This document shows positions 1 through 10,451 of a stretch of 24,936 nt of DNA, one piece after another. Source of the DNA: Spirogloea muscicola (Eukaryota; Streptophyta; Zygnematophyceae; Spirogloeales; Spirogloeaceae). The position numbers and the translations under genes are program-made. Below the pieces are notes generated by a model, which made no database searches, had not been told where the DNA came from, and saw nothing but the letters and a program-made list of their open reading frames with translations. Numbering within the stretch: the first letter of the stretch is position 1; each line of letters starts with the position of its first letter. The stretch is from positions 113,082 to 138,017 of the forward strand of contig WELB01000127.1 of NCBI GenBank assembly GCA_009602725.1, written 5' to 3'.

Positions 1-9
1 CCCCCCCTC

Positions 10-83
<74 letters not shown>
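1..83. repeat. (CT)n microsatellite
   Basis: A C-rich start is followed by an uninterrupted CT dinucleotide run from about 13 to 83, roughly 35 units. Its left end is cut by the window edge. Read on the other strand it is a GA repeat, a sequence type bound by plant BBR/BPC (GAGA-binding) proteins, but no gene start is visible beside it, so a regulatory role is not supported here. Confidence 0.97.
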
Positions 84-85
<2 letters not shown>

Positions 86-2008
86 GTTGTATAAGAAAGG
101 CTGCCACTTCTGCGCCACGCCCCTACTGGGGGCACGCTCAGAGCTGCTCCAGGCTCTCCAACCTATATTGCAGCCTGTGGTAGCTGATTACGGCGTCAAA
201 AAGATCAGGAGGTTGTTACTCTGCCAAATCTGTCTGCAGCTGTGGCGCGTGCCACATGCAGGATGGCAGCCCCTCCTGCGGTGCACTTACTAACTCTTGC
301 AAGGCTTGAAGGTGGAGGAGTTGCTAACGCAGCACGGTCACTCGTCAGCGCTAGGCCGTCTACAAAACCTCGTGCAAAACCTACTGGCTCCCAGGTAGAA
401 GTCCAGCACCTCTGAAGTGTGGCCACCCTGGCAAGCTCTATCAAGGTCTGTGCAGGCCATCCCCTTCAGCTCCTACCGATGAGGTGATGAGGCAGGTGCT
501 GCAGAAGATTTTTCCAGGCCCCCCATCCTCCGTCTCTCCCCCTCGCTTGCGTTATGCCATCCCATGCCCACCTGGCTGTCCTTCCTAAAAGCCGAGATGG
601 AGTTTGCCAGGCCAAGGTGGATTATATCACTAGGTGTCACCCTTCACAGGGCACACAGCAAGCAGTAGTCTAAGCCTCTACCATCATTGAGGAGGTCAGG
701 CAGGCTTCCCAAGGGAAAGAGGAGTTCAAGGTGCGGTGACTCAGGTGAGCAGCTCATTGCTGAGGACAACACCCCTAGCAGTGTCTGCCAGGCACTGCGT
801 AGGGAGGGAGCATATGTTGAGTAATGGATGGCCTGAGTGGCCACATACATAGACAAGCACATTGACAGATGTACATCACCTGCTGCTAAGCTTACCCGCT
901 CAGTAGCTGTTAGCCAGCACGTAGAGGTTGCTAAGTGATGCTTGAATTCGGACGGCAGAAGACAAGCCCTTCTGCCCCAGGTGAAGCTTGACCAGCTTGC
1001 AAAGCATGAGCCTGAGCTGGCTGTAGACAGGCTGACACAATGTCACAAAGATGACTTTTTGCTGCTGGCATGCCCATCTCGGTTGGAAGCACATCCTCCC
1101 GTCGTGCATATCCAAGACTGGCGATGTTCTCAAGTGGGGTTCGTTTGAAGTAGTGTAGTAGCCAGTCAGCTTGCGTCTAACAGGGCATTGTTGGAGTGCA
1201 CCCCAGCCTTTCAAGAGGTGCTGTAGAGCCTTGTGAGTGCACCCTTTGGCAGCAGCACATGGTGCAGGCCCAATGGCATCTGACACCCACATGTGCGGTG
1301 CCGGTTGTGGCGGCGCTGAGGACGTGAAGTATGGCGTTCAGGCCAACCTGAAATGCATTTGAACTGGGCGGCCCGGGCAGTTGCCGTGCACATGGCTATA
1401 ACAGCCTTTGCAGCGAGCAGCCCTTCCTGAAGAGCTGTCCATCCTGCCCTTCTGCTTTTGCTGTGGTAGGCCTCGAGTTGCCCTGGAGGCAGGGCCTTAG
1501 GTGACGGTCTTGCATGGCCTCGGGGATGCATTCAGAGGGACTCGCTTGCCGGATAAGCTGGCGCTGACCCGATTTTTGCACCTTGGGGGCCACTGCCGCT
1601 GCCCATTCTGGGGTCATGCTGGCCCACCTTGCGTTGACAACATCACGCTGGTTGAGAGCCGAGACGTCACCGCAGCTTTCAGCACCCTGCAGCATAATGT
1701 GGGCATTCTAGTTGAGCGACAGCTCCAGGCATTCAGCAGGGCGCCTACTCTCCTTCACTTTGCCCACATGCTCCAAATCGCAATTGCTGTCGAGGCACTA
1801 CTGAGCTTGATATTGGCCGCAAGCATTTCTCAGTGTTGGGGTATCGCCTGGACCTTAAACTTAGTCTCTTGAGCTAGCCTTCCACAGCCCCCAGGCACCA
1901 CTCGTTCCCGAAAGGCAGCTCACGCAGCCACTGCCTCCGTAGCACCAATCTTAGCATTAACTTTTGCCTGAAAAGTCTATTGGCTTTATCTGGCCTCCCT
2001 TAGCTCCC
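84..2008. other. Spacer without a recognised gene (contains one dispersed repeat copy)
   Basis: Open frames here are at most about 130 codons, overlap on both strands and show no domain or motif I can name. The frames near 900-1300 and 1400-1870 were read on both strands without a recognisable family. The only structured part is the dispersed repeat near 803-960. The segment could hold decayed mobile-element sequence, but I see no reverse transcriptase, integrase or transposase motif. Confidence 0.5.
803..960 (+). repeat. Dispersed repeat family A, copy 1
   Basis: This stretch recurs at 5194-5355 in the same orientation and, inverted, at 13755-13895 and 14430-14540. The best shared core is GCAAGCACATTGACA or a close variant, followed by a CCGCTCAGTA-type block and then TAGAGGTYGCTAA. 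Copies are about 75-80% alike by eye. No open frame is conserved between them, so a non-autonomous mobile element is the most likely explanation. Confidence 0.75.
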
Positions 2009-2009
2009 G

Positions 2010-2024
2010 TACGCTCCGCGCGCC
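2010..2024 (-). repeat. Family C GC-palindrome motif, inverted copy
   Basis: This is a partial inverted copy of the GGCGCGCGGTGCGC motif found in full at 6258, 17255 and 17377. Upstream of it is the companion text GGCCTCCC, which also accompanies the other copies. It lies at the left edge of the repeat cluster starting near 2095. Confidence 0.65.
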
Positions 2025-2094
2025 TTCTTCACAGGAGCCGGTTGCTGTCCACCGTTACACCTACAGCGATTTTGCCCTGAAGTAAGTCTCTTCC

Positions 2095-2285
2095 AGTAGA
2101 GGGCGATGGCTGTGATTGGTCAGCCCCAGGAGAACGAATGAACAAAGTTCGAAGGGGCCAGAATGTGCTACGGCACACAGCGACTCAGGTGGCCACTGGG
2201 TGCTCAGTATCCCCTGGGGCCCTTCGAACCTTGTTCATTCTTTCTTGTGGGCTGGCCTCTCCCAGCCACCGCCCTCTCCTGCATC
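2095..2285. mobile_element. Foldback (TIR-type) element of hairpin repeat family B
   Basis: Two arms face each other. The left arm (about 2097-2160) reads AGAGGGCGATGGCTG, then a CAGCCC block, GAATGAACAA and TTCGAAGGGGCC. The right arm (about 2218-2283) reads the reverse complement: GGCCCTTCGAACCTTG, TTCATTC, GGGCTGGCC and CAGCCACCGCCCTCT. The interior is about 55 bp and includes CGACTCAGGTGGCCACT, which recurs as CGACTCAAGTGGCCACT near 18543. Long inverted arms with a short non-coding interior fit a MITE or foldback element. No target-site duplication was established. Confidence 0.7.
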
Positions 2286-2385
2286 TCTGATCTGCGGCTG
2301 CTTAGCAGGGGTTACTGAGTGTCTCGTAGCAGCTTTGTTTCTGTTACTTAGCGCTTCCCCTGGCCCCCTTCTCGTACTCTGTTCA

Positions 2386-2640
2386 TTCTTTTTCGGGCTG
2401 GTTGTTCCAGCCCCTATTCTCAATGGGCGAGCACTTTCTTCTCCTGGAAGCGTCTTCCTTCTTCTTCTTTTGGCCTCCCGTTTATTTCATGCGCTCCGCG
2501 CGCCTTCTCTTTGCCAGCCTGAACAATGTATTGGCTTGAATTGGCCTCCCTTTCAATTCATGCGCCCCGCGCGCCTTCTCTCTCTTTGCCAGCCACTCTT
2601 CTCTATGGGCGAGCACATTCTTCTCTCTTTTCGGAGCCCA
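2386..2640. repeat. Cluster of family B and family C repeat pieces
   Basis: A GTTCATTCTTTTTCGGGCTGG block at 2380-2401, with CAGCCCC and CAATGGGCGAGCAC after it, is a family B copy. It is followed by two inverted family C motifs at 2487-2504 and 2558-2575, and then by another CAGCCACT...ATGGGCGAGCAC piece. The two family C copies are about 71 bp apart and share flanking TTGGCCTCCC / GGCCTCCCGT text, so they look like a local duplication. Confidence 0.65.
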
Positions 2641-5193
2641 GATAGTGTGTCCAGTGGCATTGGACAGGACGGTTGCTTGCTGTTGCAGCTACCTGACCTT
2701 TTGGTGAGACGCTGTGCAAGAGCGACAAGCCCGTCACGTAACAAAGCAAATACGACAAAGGGCGCGTGTCGCTTCCGGTAGCCGGCTTTCGTGCGGCACT
2801 CTCTGCGCCACCGGCTGACTGTACAGGGCGGCGAATACCGTCGATGACTCTCCATCTGCAGCCGTCCGTGTCTGCTGGAAAGTGGGCGCTATCGTCGTCT
2901 CACACGTTGGGAGGAGCTTTTCTTTCCATGGAGGCCCTTACAGAGCGATTGCGCACCCCTCGATGCTCACACAGGCCCTTTATCAATTAATGCACACTCC
3001 ATTATCCTCGATGCTCAGAGTGGTGGAAGGCCCCCACACATATATGTTTCGTGGGCTGACAGCACAGCGCTTAAATCTACCCAAGAGCTGGTGAGGGCAC
3101 TACGGCCCTGGCCCGCTCGGCATTTCTACAAGCCTTTGCTGGTTTTTGGGTGGTGACTTCAGCACAAGGCAATGATCTTGAAGAAGCCTCTCAGCCGCCG
3201 TTTCAAAGCTCATTATTATCAAATGTCCGTGTCAGCAGTGCCCCTTATTATCATTTCTTCACTTTCTTGTCGTTACCTGTGCTTTGCGTCTGCAGATCTT
3301 TGACAGCATCACTCTAGTCGCCGAACACTGAAGGCAGTCCCGAATCGCCCTACACGTGTAAGGGAGTGGCTAATTCCATGTCCGCTTCACTCCATAGAGA
3401 GTCCGGTGGCTTAGGTTCGTGCGATGCTTACTTACGTAAGCATGTAAGCATGCATGCATGTAAGCATGCTTACATACGTCGGCACTAGCTTCAAGTGAAG
3501 CGGCTCCAAAGCAGATTGTGCACATGCTCGACCTTATCCAGAAACTTAGAACATAGGTGTTTATCATAGACCAACAAGACTAGCAATCACTACTGCCGGT
3601 CAGACAGACACACTGCTCATGCGAAGTATGTTGCAAACCCCAGTGCCATGGGTGGGGGCTATGTGCTAGCAGGCAATTTGACCAGTCCTCCCAAAGATTG
3701 GTCAGGAGATGGGCAGGTCACTTAGCTATTATCAAAGTTGTAACACTGAATCCTTTCTCTGCACAGGCAGTTGCCCTCATGGAGAAGAAAAACGAGCAAC
3801 ATCAACCCCGATGTAAGGGTATCTCCTACACGGTAGGAATGGCAGGGCGGAAAGAAATTGGCCTCTTTGCAGGTGCTTGCGATTGAGCAGCCACACAGAA
3901 AATGCATACCTCCAAGGTGGCAGAGGTTGCCATTGACCAACCCATGATCTTATTATGTTGAGATTCTAAGCCGCCAACTTTGAGGGGTTTAGGAGAGCGC
4001 GAGGTGGGGAGAAGCAGAAGGAGCAGAAGTAGGCATCGCAAGCACGCGAACAGCTCCTGTTGTGCTCAGCAGCCCATATCAGCAGGTTGACTGCAAAAGG
4101 CGAGAGAAGAAGCCTCAGCGAGGCGTGAGGCAGCAGATACGGAGGTGCAAGGCATGAGCTTGCAGTCACTGAAGGAACGCGGACACATTCTCATGGTGAG
4201 TCTGAGCTGGTAAGCTGTGCACGAGTGCGTATAACGGTCACCTTGTTCACTGCAGAGCATGGTGCTCGTCGGCGGCTTTGCAGCAAGGGAGGGAATTGAG
4301 CGACTACAGCATCTGCTACTTGAAGGATGCTCTCTGCAACAATATAATCTGCCATCCAAGGGCGGCAGCAATAAATTTTTTGGCACCGTTGTTCTGTTGA
4401 ATGCAATAGCAAGCTCGTCACAGAGAGGCGGATCCTGAAGATGGGCGGAGCTTCTGAGGCCGACCGAAAAGTGATCATATTGTGGGCGAACGAACGATAG
4501 CAAACTGATACGCAAGAATGGGCTCCCACAAGAGCCGTGGTCGTGATGAGCCAGCCGGAATAGAGTTGTCGAGAGCTGGGCAAGTCCGTCAGTCAGCAAA
4601 AAGGGTTAGCAAACAGGGCAGACAGCTGTGAGCGGCCAACCCCGAGACTAAGAGTATACAAGGGGAGTAGGGAGGACTTTGAAGCTGGTGCGTTTTCGTA
4701 CAAATAAGTGCGGCTCTACTTATTCCTTTCTGGGCTGGGCTCTTACAGCCACTCGCTGTACTTTGGAAGGGCCATATCCTCCATCCGGGCTGGCCAGTGA
4801 CAGCCATGGCTCCGTTCGGATGCCGTCCTATCTGAGAAGGCGAGCTGGATGTACCCAGTACGCTTGCCCCCGTACACTGCAAGTGATGTCATGTCTTGCA
4901 ACGCTCAAGGCCATCAGGTGCGCCCTTGATTTCACCGGGCACATTGTCCACCAGCTGCTGCCCCGCGCCTGCGCCGCGTGGAGCCCGCACCCTGCACCAG
5001 CCTGTCTGGCCTCTCAAGCTGGAGTCTGGCGGACACGGCCTGGCGTAGTCGCCTTGATCGCTGCTGCCTCCCTTTGGTGCGCGCACTCTCGCTTGCTGGC
5101 GCCGCGTGCCCTGTAGCGCGCGTGGCGTGCACTTTCGGACAAGCACGCCTCTCAGAGCCATCAATTTCCCCCGTTTGCTTGGAGGCCCCCCCA
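2640..5193. other. Spacer without a recognised gene
   Basis: No open frame with a recognisable domain is present. The longest, about 177 codons on the minus strand at 4066-4599, has an overlapping minus-strand rival in another frame at 4191-4583 and no family resemblance that I can see. The palindrome cluster at 3424-3473 is listed separately. A weak family B block (GGGCTGGGCTCTTACAGCC) lies at about 4732-4750. Confidence 0.45.
3424..3473. repeat. Nested palindromes built from GTAAGCAT / ATGCTTAC, with RY-type CATGCATG
   Basis: ATGCTTAC at 3424-3431 pairs with GTAAGCAT at 3436-3443 across a 4-nt loop. A second GTAAGCAT is at 3444-3451. CATGCATGCATG follows, and GTAAGCATGCTTAC at 3460-3473 is a perfect 14-bp palindrome. 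CATGCATG is the RY element bound by plant B3-domain ABI3/FUS3-type factors. No gene start is visible nearby, so function is unknown. Confidence 0.85.
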
Positions 5194-5355
5194 AGGTGGG
5201 AAACGGAGTGTATATTGAGTGATGGAGGGCCTGAGTCCACAAAGGCAAGCACATTGACAGATGTGCATCACCTGCTACTAAGCTGACCCGCTCAGTAACC
5301 ACGAGTCAGCATATAGAGGTCGCTAAATTGATTAAATTGCCCGAACTCCAGACAG
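5194..5355 (+). repeat. Dispersed repeat family A, copy 2
   Basis: This copy has the same orientation as the one at 803-960 and shares GCAAGCACATTGACAGATGT, CATCACCTGCTRCTAAGC and CCGCTCAGTA, with small gaps. Its right end carries an extra ATTGATTAAATTG segment that copy 1 lacks. Confidence 0.75.
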
Positions 5356-5449
5356 CAAGTTCTGAATCAAATGGGTGCCACTGCTTTTGAGAGGGGAAGC
5401 TTCGGAAGAAGAAACCTAATTTCGGAGGTACGCTTGTCGGCCCCTCCGC

Positions 5450-5580
5450 ACCCTTGTCAATTCTTTTGGGCTGGCTTTTTGCAGCCCTTGCCCCCATTGG
5501 GAGTACCACTTCTTCTTTTTGGGCTGGCTTGTCACAGGCCCTTGCCCCCATTTGGAGTGCCACTTCTTCTTCGGAGGTAG
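5450..5580 (+). repeat. Tandem pair of family B hairpin repeats
   Basis: Two direct copies sit head to tail: GGGCTGGCTTTTTGCAGCCC followed by TTGCCCCCATTGGGAGT near 5469-5509, then GGGCTGGCTTGTCACAGGCC followed by TTGCCCCCATTTGGAGT near 5519-5560. Each ends in CCACTTCTTCTT. The core can fold as GGGCTG / CAGCCC. Nearly the same text recurs at 14380-14425 and 14690-14750. Confidence 0.8.
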
Positions 5581-5629
5581 GTGGACCCAGGGCCCCTGGA
5601 CTCCCGACGCGCAAGGGTGTCCCCGTAAT

Positions 5630-6384
<755 letters not shown>

Positions 6385-6588
6385 CTATACTGAGGCGCCA
6401 AACCACCACCACGGAAGCCACTAGCCTGGGCTGATGCACGACCATCACGCTGGTGTATCCACTGGAAGAGTCCGTCTCTCGTCACAGCCGCTCTTCCCAT
6501 GTCAGCAGCCGCACTGTCTCCAAGAAACCAGCCTCGTTCCGCGCTCGCCGCCGCGAGGCCCCCTCCCAAACCCGCCGCCGTGCCCGCC

Positions 6589-9039
6589 ATGGAGCTGCTG
6601 CTGCCCCGCCCGCGCGGGCCCCCGCCGCCGCCGCCGCTACCGCAGCAGCTGCCGCGACACCTCCACCACTACCACCAGCAGCCCCTCCGCCAGCAGCTGC
6701 ACCTGCAGCGGCAGCTCCTGGGCCTCGAGACCTTCCTGCGCACCGCTGCCGCCGGCGGGCAGGGCTTGGAGGCGGCGCTCCGCCCCGGCTCCCTGCGGCC
6801 GGACACGCCCGGCGCGGCCCGCTCCGACGTCTGCTCGGACCGGCACTGGCAAGTGCTCGACGAACAACCGCTGCCCGTTGTCCTCCGCAACTGTGGGCTG
6901 CGAGTGCCTGCTGGTCGAGCTGACCGACAGCTGCTGGCCGACTTGCAAAGGCCCACATGCTGAGACACAAAGCCGCTTGACTCTGCTCTGTAGGGATGTG
7001 GCCGAGCACGGCGGCCAAGACAACGTGCTCGCTGCCCAGGCGCTGCAGCTGCAGATGCTATCGAGATGTCCGCCTGCTCCCATGCCATATGCTCCTACAC
7101 AATGCAGGTCGGCCAAGTACCACCAGGACGAGGCCAACAATGGCAGCAACAGGAGTTGCATCGATGGCGCAAACGTACAAGACAAGCAAGTTGGATGGCG
7201 TCAAGACCTCATTGGCAGTGTGGTGGAGCAACCGAAGCTGGCAGACCCTCTCAGCTTCCCGCCTTTCTCGGCTGGTGGCGCCAAATTTGACTACGAGTCC
7301 ACCCAATCAGATCCCTTGCAGTCGCGTGCGCTAATAGCTGCCGCCATGTCGCCACTGCAGGTGCGCAAAGCCACCAGCAGTCTGCTCCCACTCAGTTATG
7401 CCCCGCCCCCCTTGCCTTGCACTTGTACGCCCTCCAGCTCGCCTCACTGGCCACCACTTGCCTGTCGAGCAGGAGGTCCTGGGCGCAGCCTGCGCCAGGC
7501 GGCCACCCTCCAAGAACGGCGAGTACTGCCAGCCCGACTGGTACTCAGCTTGTTTTACGGCGAGCAACGTCAACAACTGGATGCAGAATGCCCTGCTCGC
7601 AGGCGCAGCTTCCCAGCAAGCTCATTCTGATGAAGCAGCATCGCAGCTCAAAGCCAAGTACGTGGCAGCTGCCGGCTTGCCAGCCCTAAACTTACAGACC
7701 GATGCTGTAGGAGCAGCCCAGCAGCTCTGCATGGCAGACTGTCTGGCCTGGCACACACCTGCTTCCCTTCACCCACTCTCATGGGGCATTCACTCAATGC
7801 AGCTGCTTCCAACCCGAAACGGAGCCCGCAACGCCGTCCAGCGTGACACATCTGCAGCCCAATGCCCCTGTTGAGGAGGCGGGCGGTGGCAGGGCCGGTG
7901 GCCACACAGAGAGCGATCACAGCGTTAACAGCTCCGCCGAGGAGGAGGAGAACGTTGAGAAGGATCATGACTGCGAGGCGTCAAGGGCCGCAGGCTCCCC
8001 ACCCGTCCTGCCAGACCGCAGGACCAGGAGGCAAGTGGCATGCACCTGCTTCTTGGTGCCCATCTCATGCGAAGTCATGCAGCATGAGTTAGGCAAGCTG
8101 AGGGTCAAAGCTGATAATTCTGCAGGGATTGCAACCCATTGAAGCACAGATCCCCACTAGCTTCGCTCACTTGCAAAAGACGTGCCTGGCTGACCATGAG
8201 CAGGATGCTATCAAACCGCGAGTCTGCGCGACGGAGCCGATTCAGACGGATGCAGCTACTTGCGGCTCTTGAGAACGAGGTCAGTGCACACACTGCACTG
8301 CACTCAGTTTTCTGTATTCACAATGGAGCCGGAGCCTGTTTGCAGGCAATCTTGACATGTGCTGCTCCAAAGATAGAGCTCACCACTGCCATAGCTGTGG
8401 GCGGCGTGCCTGCGGCAGGTCAGCCAGTTGAGGGGAGAGGTTCAGGCGCTAGCCGGCAAAGCAGAGGAATCGGTGGCCCTGGCGGCCACGTACAAGGAGC
8501 TGGCAGCAAAATATGTCGTGGAGCTCCAGGTGCTCAAGGGCCTGCGCCCCTCAGGGGCTGTCCCTAAGGAGGCGGCAGCTGTGGCCTTCAGCCACGGCAA
8601 GCCGATCACCTTGGCCACGGGGTAAGCATTATCTCTACATTCACTTTCAAATAAACCCTTCGTGCTAAGCATGCGCAGCTGCAAGTATGCGATATTGCAC
8701 ACATTGTACTTACAGATTTTGACAGCCACATTGTATTTGTTGACATGTGCCTGAAGGCCGAAGGCTGGAGGCCTGTCAAAGAATACACTTACGCAGCACC
8801 CACAGCAGCACTTGACAGACAACAATAGACGGGTGCTGGAGGCACAGTGCTACAACGGGGAACATGTTGTGACTTGCTGCCCAAGCAGGAAGCGTGAGGC
8901 ACCAGAAGTTGGTCCTTTAGCAAGCACCCCCGTGGCAAAGCGGCTTCATCACCAGTGCGTGTCTGTGGTCGTGAAGCAGGAGCCCCAGGCATCGACCGGC
9001 AGGCATGCAGCCAGGGCCCCACTTGCAGGACATGGGTGA
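6589..9039 (+). CDS. bZIP transcription factor (plant group C-like), seven exons
   Basis: Nuclear DNA-binding regulator by family. Proposed exons are 6589-6848, 6994-7360, 7473-7657, 7803-8030, 8204-8279, 8419-8621 and 8889-9039, giving 489 residues; all phases agree. The basic region (about residues 343-362) reads RRTRR then MLSNRESARRSR, matching the plant consensus. N351-x7-R359-x9-L369 is exact, and leucines follow at 369, 376 and 383, then S, Y, Y, L at later heptads. An acidic segment (SAEEEENVEKDHD) precedes the basic region. The N-terminus is proline-, histidine- and glutamine-rich. Introns 1 and 4 use GC donors (GCAAGT). The VSQL start of the zipper and the intron placement resemble group C (Opaque2-type) proteins; that assignment is tentative. 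The start is the first ATG of the GC-rich exon 1. The 3' end could continue through a GGGTGAGG donor at 9036. Exon 2 may contain a further intron (CAGGTCGGC near 7105). Confidence 0.8.
8031..8203 (+). other. GC-AG intron splitting the bZIP basic region
   Basis: The exon ends CCAGGAG and the intron opens GCAAGT; it closes GAGCAG before GATGCTATC. Joining AG to G makes the arginine immediately before MLSNRES, exactly as the bZIP consensus requires, in phase 2. No GT donor nearby gives this junction. The intron is 173 nt. Confidence 0.85.
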
Positions 9040-10451
9040 GGGATGCTGCCAGACTCTTGTCATAAGAGTGGCATATTAAGTGTACACATAGGACGTAGTT
9101 GTACAAGGGCAGCCTATTACGATGTATTAGTTGCTCTGGAAGGGAGAAGAGCGTTCTGCTTTGGAGCTATCATGGTCAAGCTTTAGCAGCTGCTGGTCAA
9201 GCTCTAGTAGTTGCCTTTGGCTTGCACAGGGGGGATTTGCCCGCCCGTTTTGCTCATCCAGGTCCTCTCTGCTGACAAGGGGGGGTACCGAGCAGCCCCT
9301 TTTAGCCTAAACCGTTTCAGTGGGATGATAGCACCCCTTTGCCCACCTTCATATGAGAGTAGCTGGCCTTGACAACCGCCCTTGCTTAAAAACTGGCTAC
9401 TTCTTCAATTTAGCAAGTCAGAGTCAGCAGTGCTTGGCCAAGGCCTCCCTGTCAGACTTGTCCCATTCCCGGCGTGCAAATGACCGTACTCAGTGCAGCT
9501 TTATGTGAGCTCAAGTCTCAGTCTTACCATCTCAATCATGCAAGAGCACTAGTGTCTGAAAAGGTCGAGTGGGGCACCTCCACGAGGGTAGCTACTGAGA
9601 ATGCGTCTCAAGAATCTCTTGTGAAGGAAGAGCACAAAATGTAAGGGTGAGCAAGCATTCCATCATACGATAAACATCATACTGAAGTCAAGTGGCAGTG
9701 CAGGCATGTTGCTAGCTTGTCTCTCTCAATCGCGCTTACAAAGGATACGAAAGAGCAAGTATGTGGATGGCTGCCAGTCAGGCCAATTGATTCACGCCGA
9801 GCAACTGCTGCTGGTGCAGGTTAATAATGCTTGCCAAAATTGCACATACATCGCTAGATATTTGCTTATTCCCCAACAGTGTGTAAGTGGGCAGCCTGGG
9901 CACTCGTCACCTACCTGACCAAAAGGAGCTGATGTTGAGCTACTGCTTAGCAACCAGGCTGAGGTATTGCTTGTGATACTTATGCAACCCCACTCTCAAG
10001 CAACTCGTAAGAAGTAGGACAGCGTTTGGCCAGTAGCACTAGTGGGCCAATCGCTTGTGCTACGGGGCAAGGAGCCTGTGTAAACAAGAGCCTTGCTTAT
10101 TGCTTGAAATGCATGCAACGCCAATCTGACTTGAACGTGCTGCTACTTGCTCAACCTATTGCTTTGGTGCTACAGAAGTGCCTCACATGGATCTTGTTTC
10201 AGTGCAAGAAGTTGAAGTAAGTGCACAGACAACCTGCACTGATGTAATGCAGCACCCTTCAACATAAGTGCAGATCAAGTGCGGCTTCACATTATTCACT
10301 AGCAAAGACCCCCTAAAGTTAGACCCAGATATAAGTCGGAGACCTCACTCGTGGAGATCTCAGCTTGACTTGATAATGGCCACTAGGCTGGTCATGTACG
10401 TTTCAATAGACTGTCTGAAGGTACGACAATCTAAGAGAGGCGAAGGAGCCC
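9040..10451. other. Convergent 3'-3' spacer between bZIP and methyltransferase genes
   Basis: About 1.4 kb lies between two stop codons that face each other. It should hold both 3' UTRs and polyadenylation sites. No reading frame above about 103 codons, no recognisable domain and no copy of the dispersed repeat families were seen. Confidence 0.6.

Noticed and set aside
2116-2781. 221-codon plus-strand frame with hydrophobic stretches
   Set aside because: It runs through family B and C repeat copies, and its leucine-rich pieces are translations of CTTCTT and repeat text. No family resemblance was seen.
4066-4599. 177-codon minus-strand frame
   Set aside because: Another minus-strand frame of 130 codons overlaps most of it. 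The composition (Ser/Leu/Cys/Arg mix) and absence of any domain suggest chance.
5450-5580. CRISPR-like array from spaced direct repeats
   Set aside because: There are only two units, without regular unique spacers. The same unit is dispersed on both strands across the window, as expected of a mobile element in a eukaryote.
6482-7018. Alanine-rich 178-codon minus-strand frame
   Set aside because: It is the antisense shadow of the GC-rich bZIP exon 1, with runs of Ala and Gly produced by CCG repeats.
6434-7630. Single 398-codon frame taken as one gene
   Set aside because: Its first part is a shadow of bZIP exon 1 in another frame and its last part a shadow of exon 3. Only 6994-7360 belongs to the phase-consistent bZIP model.
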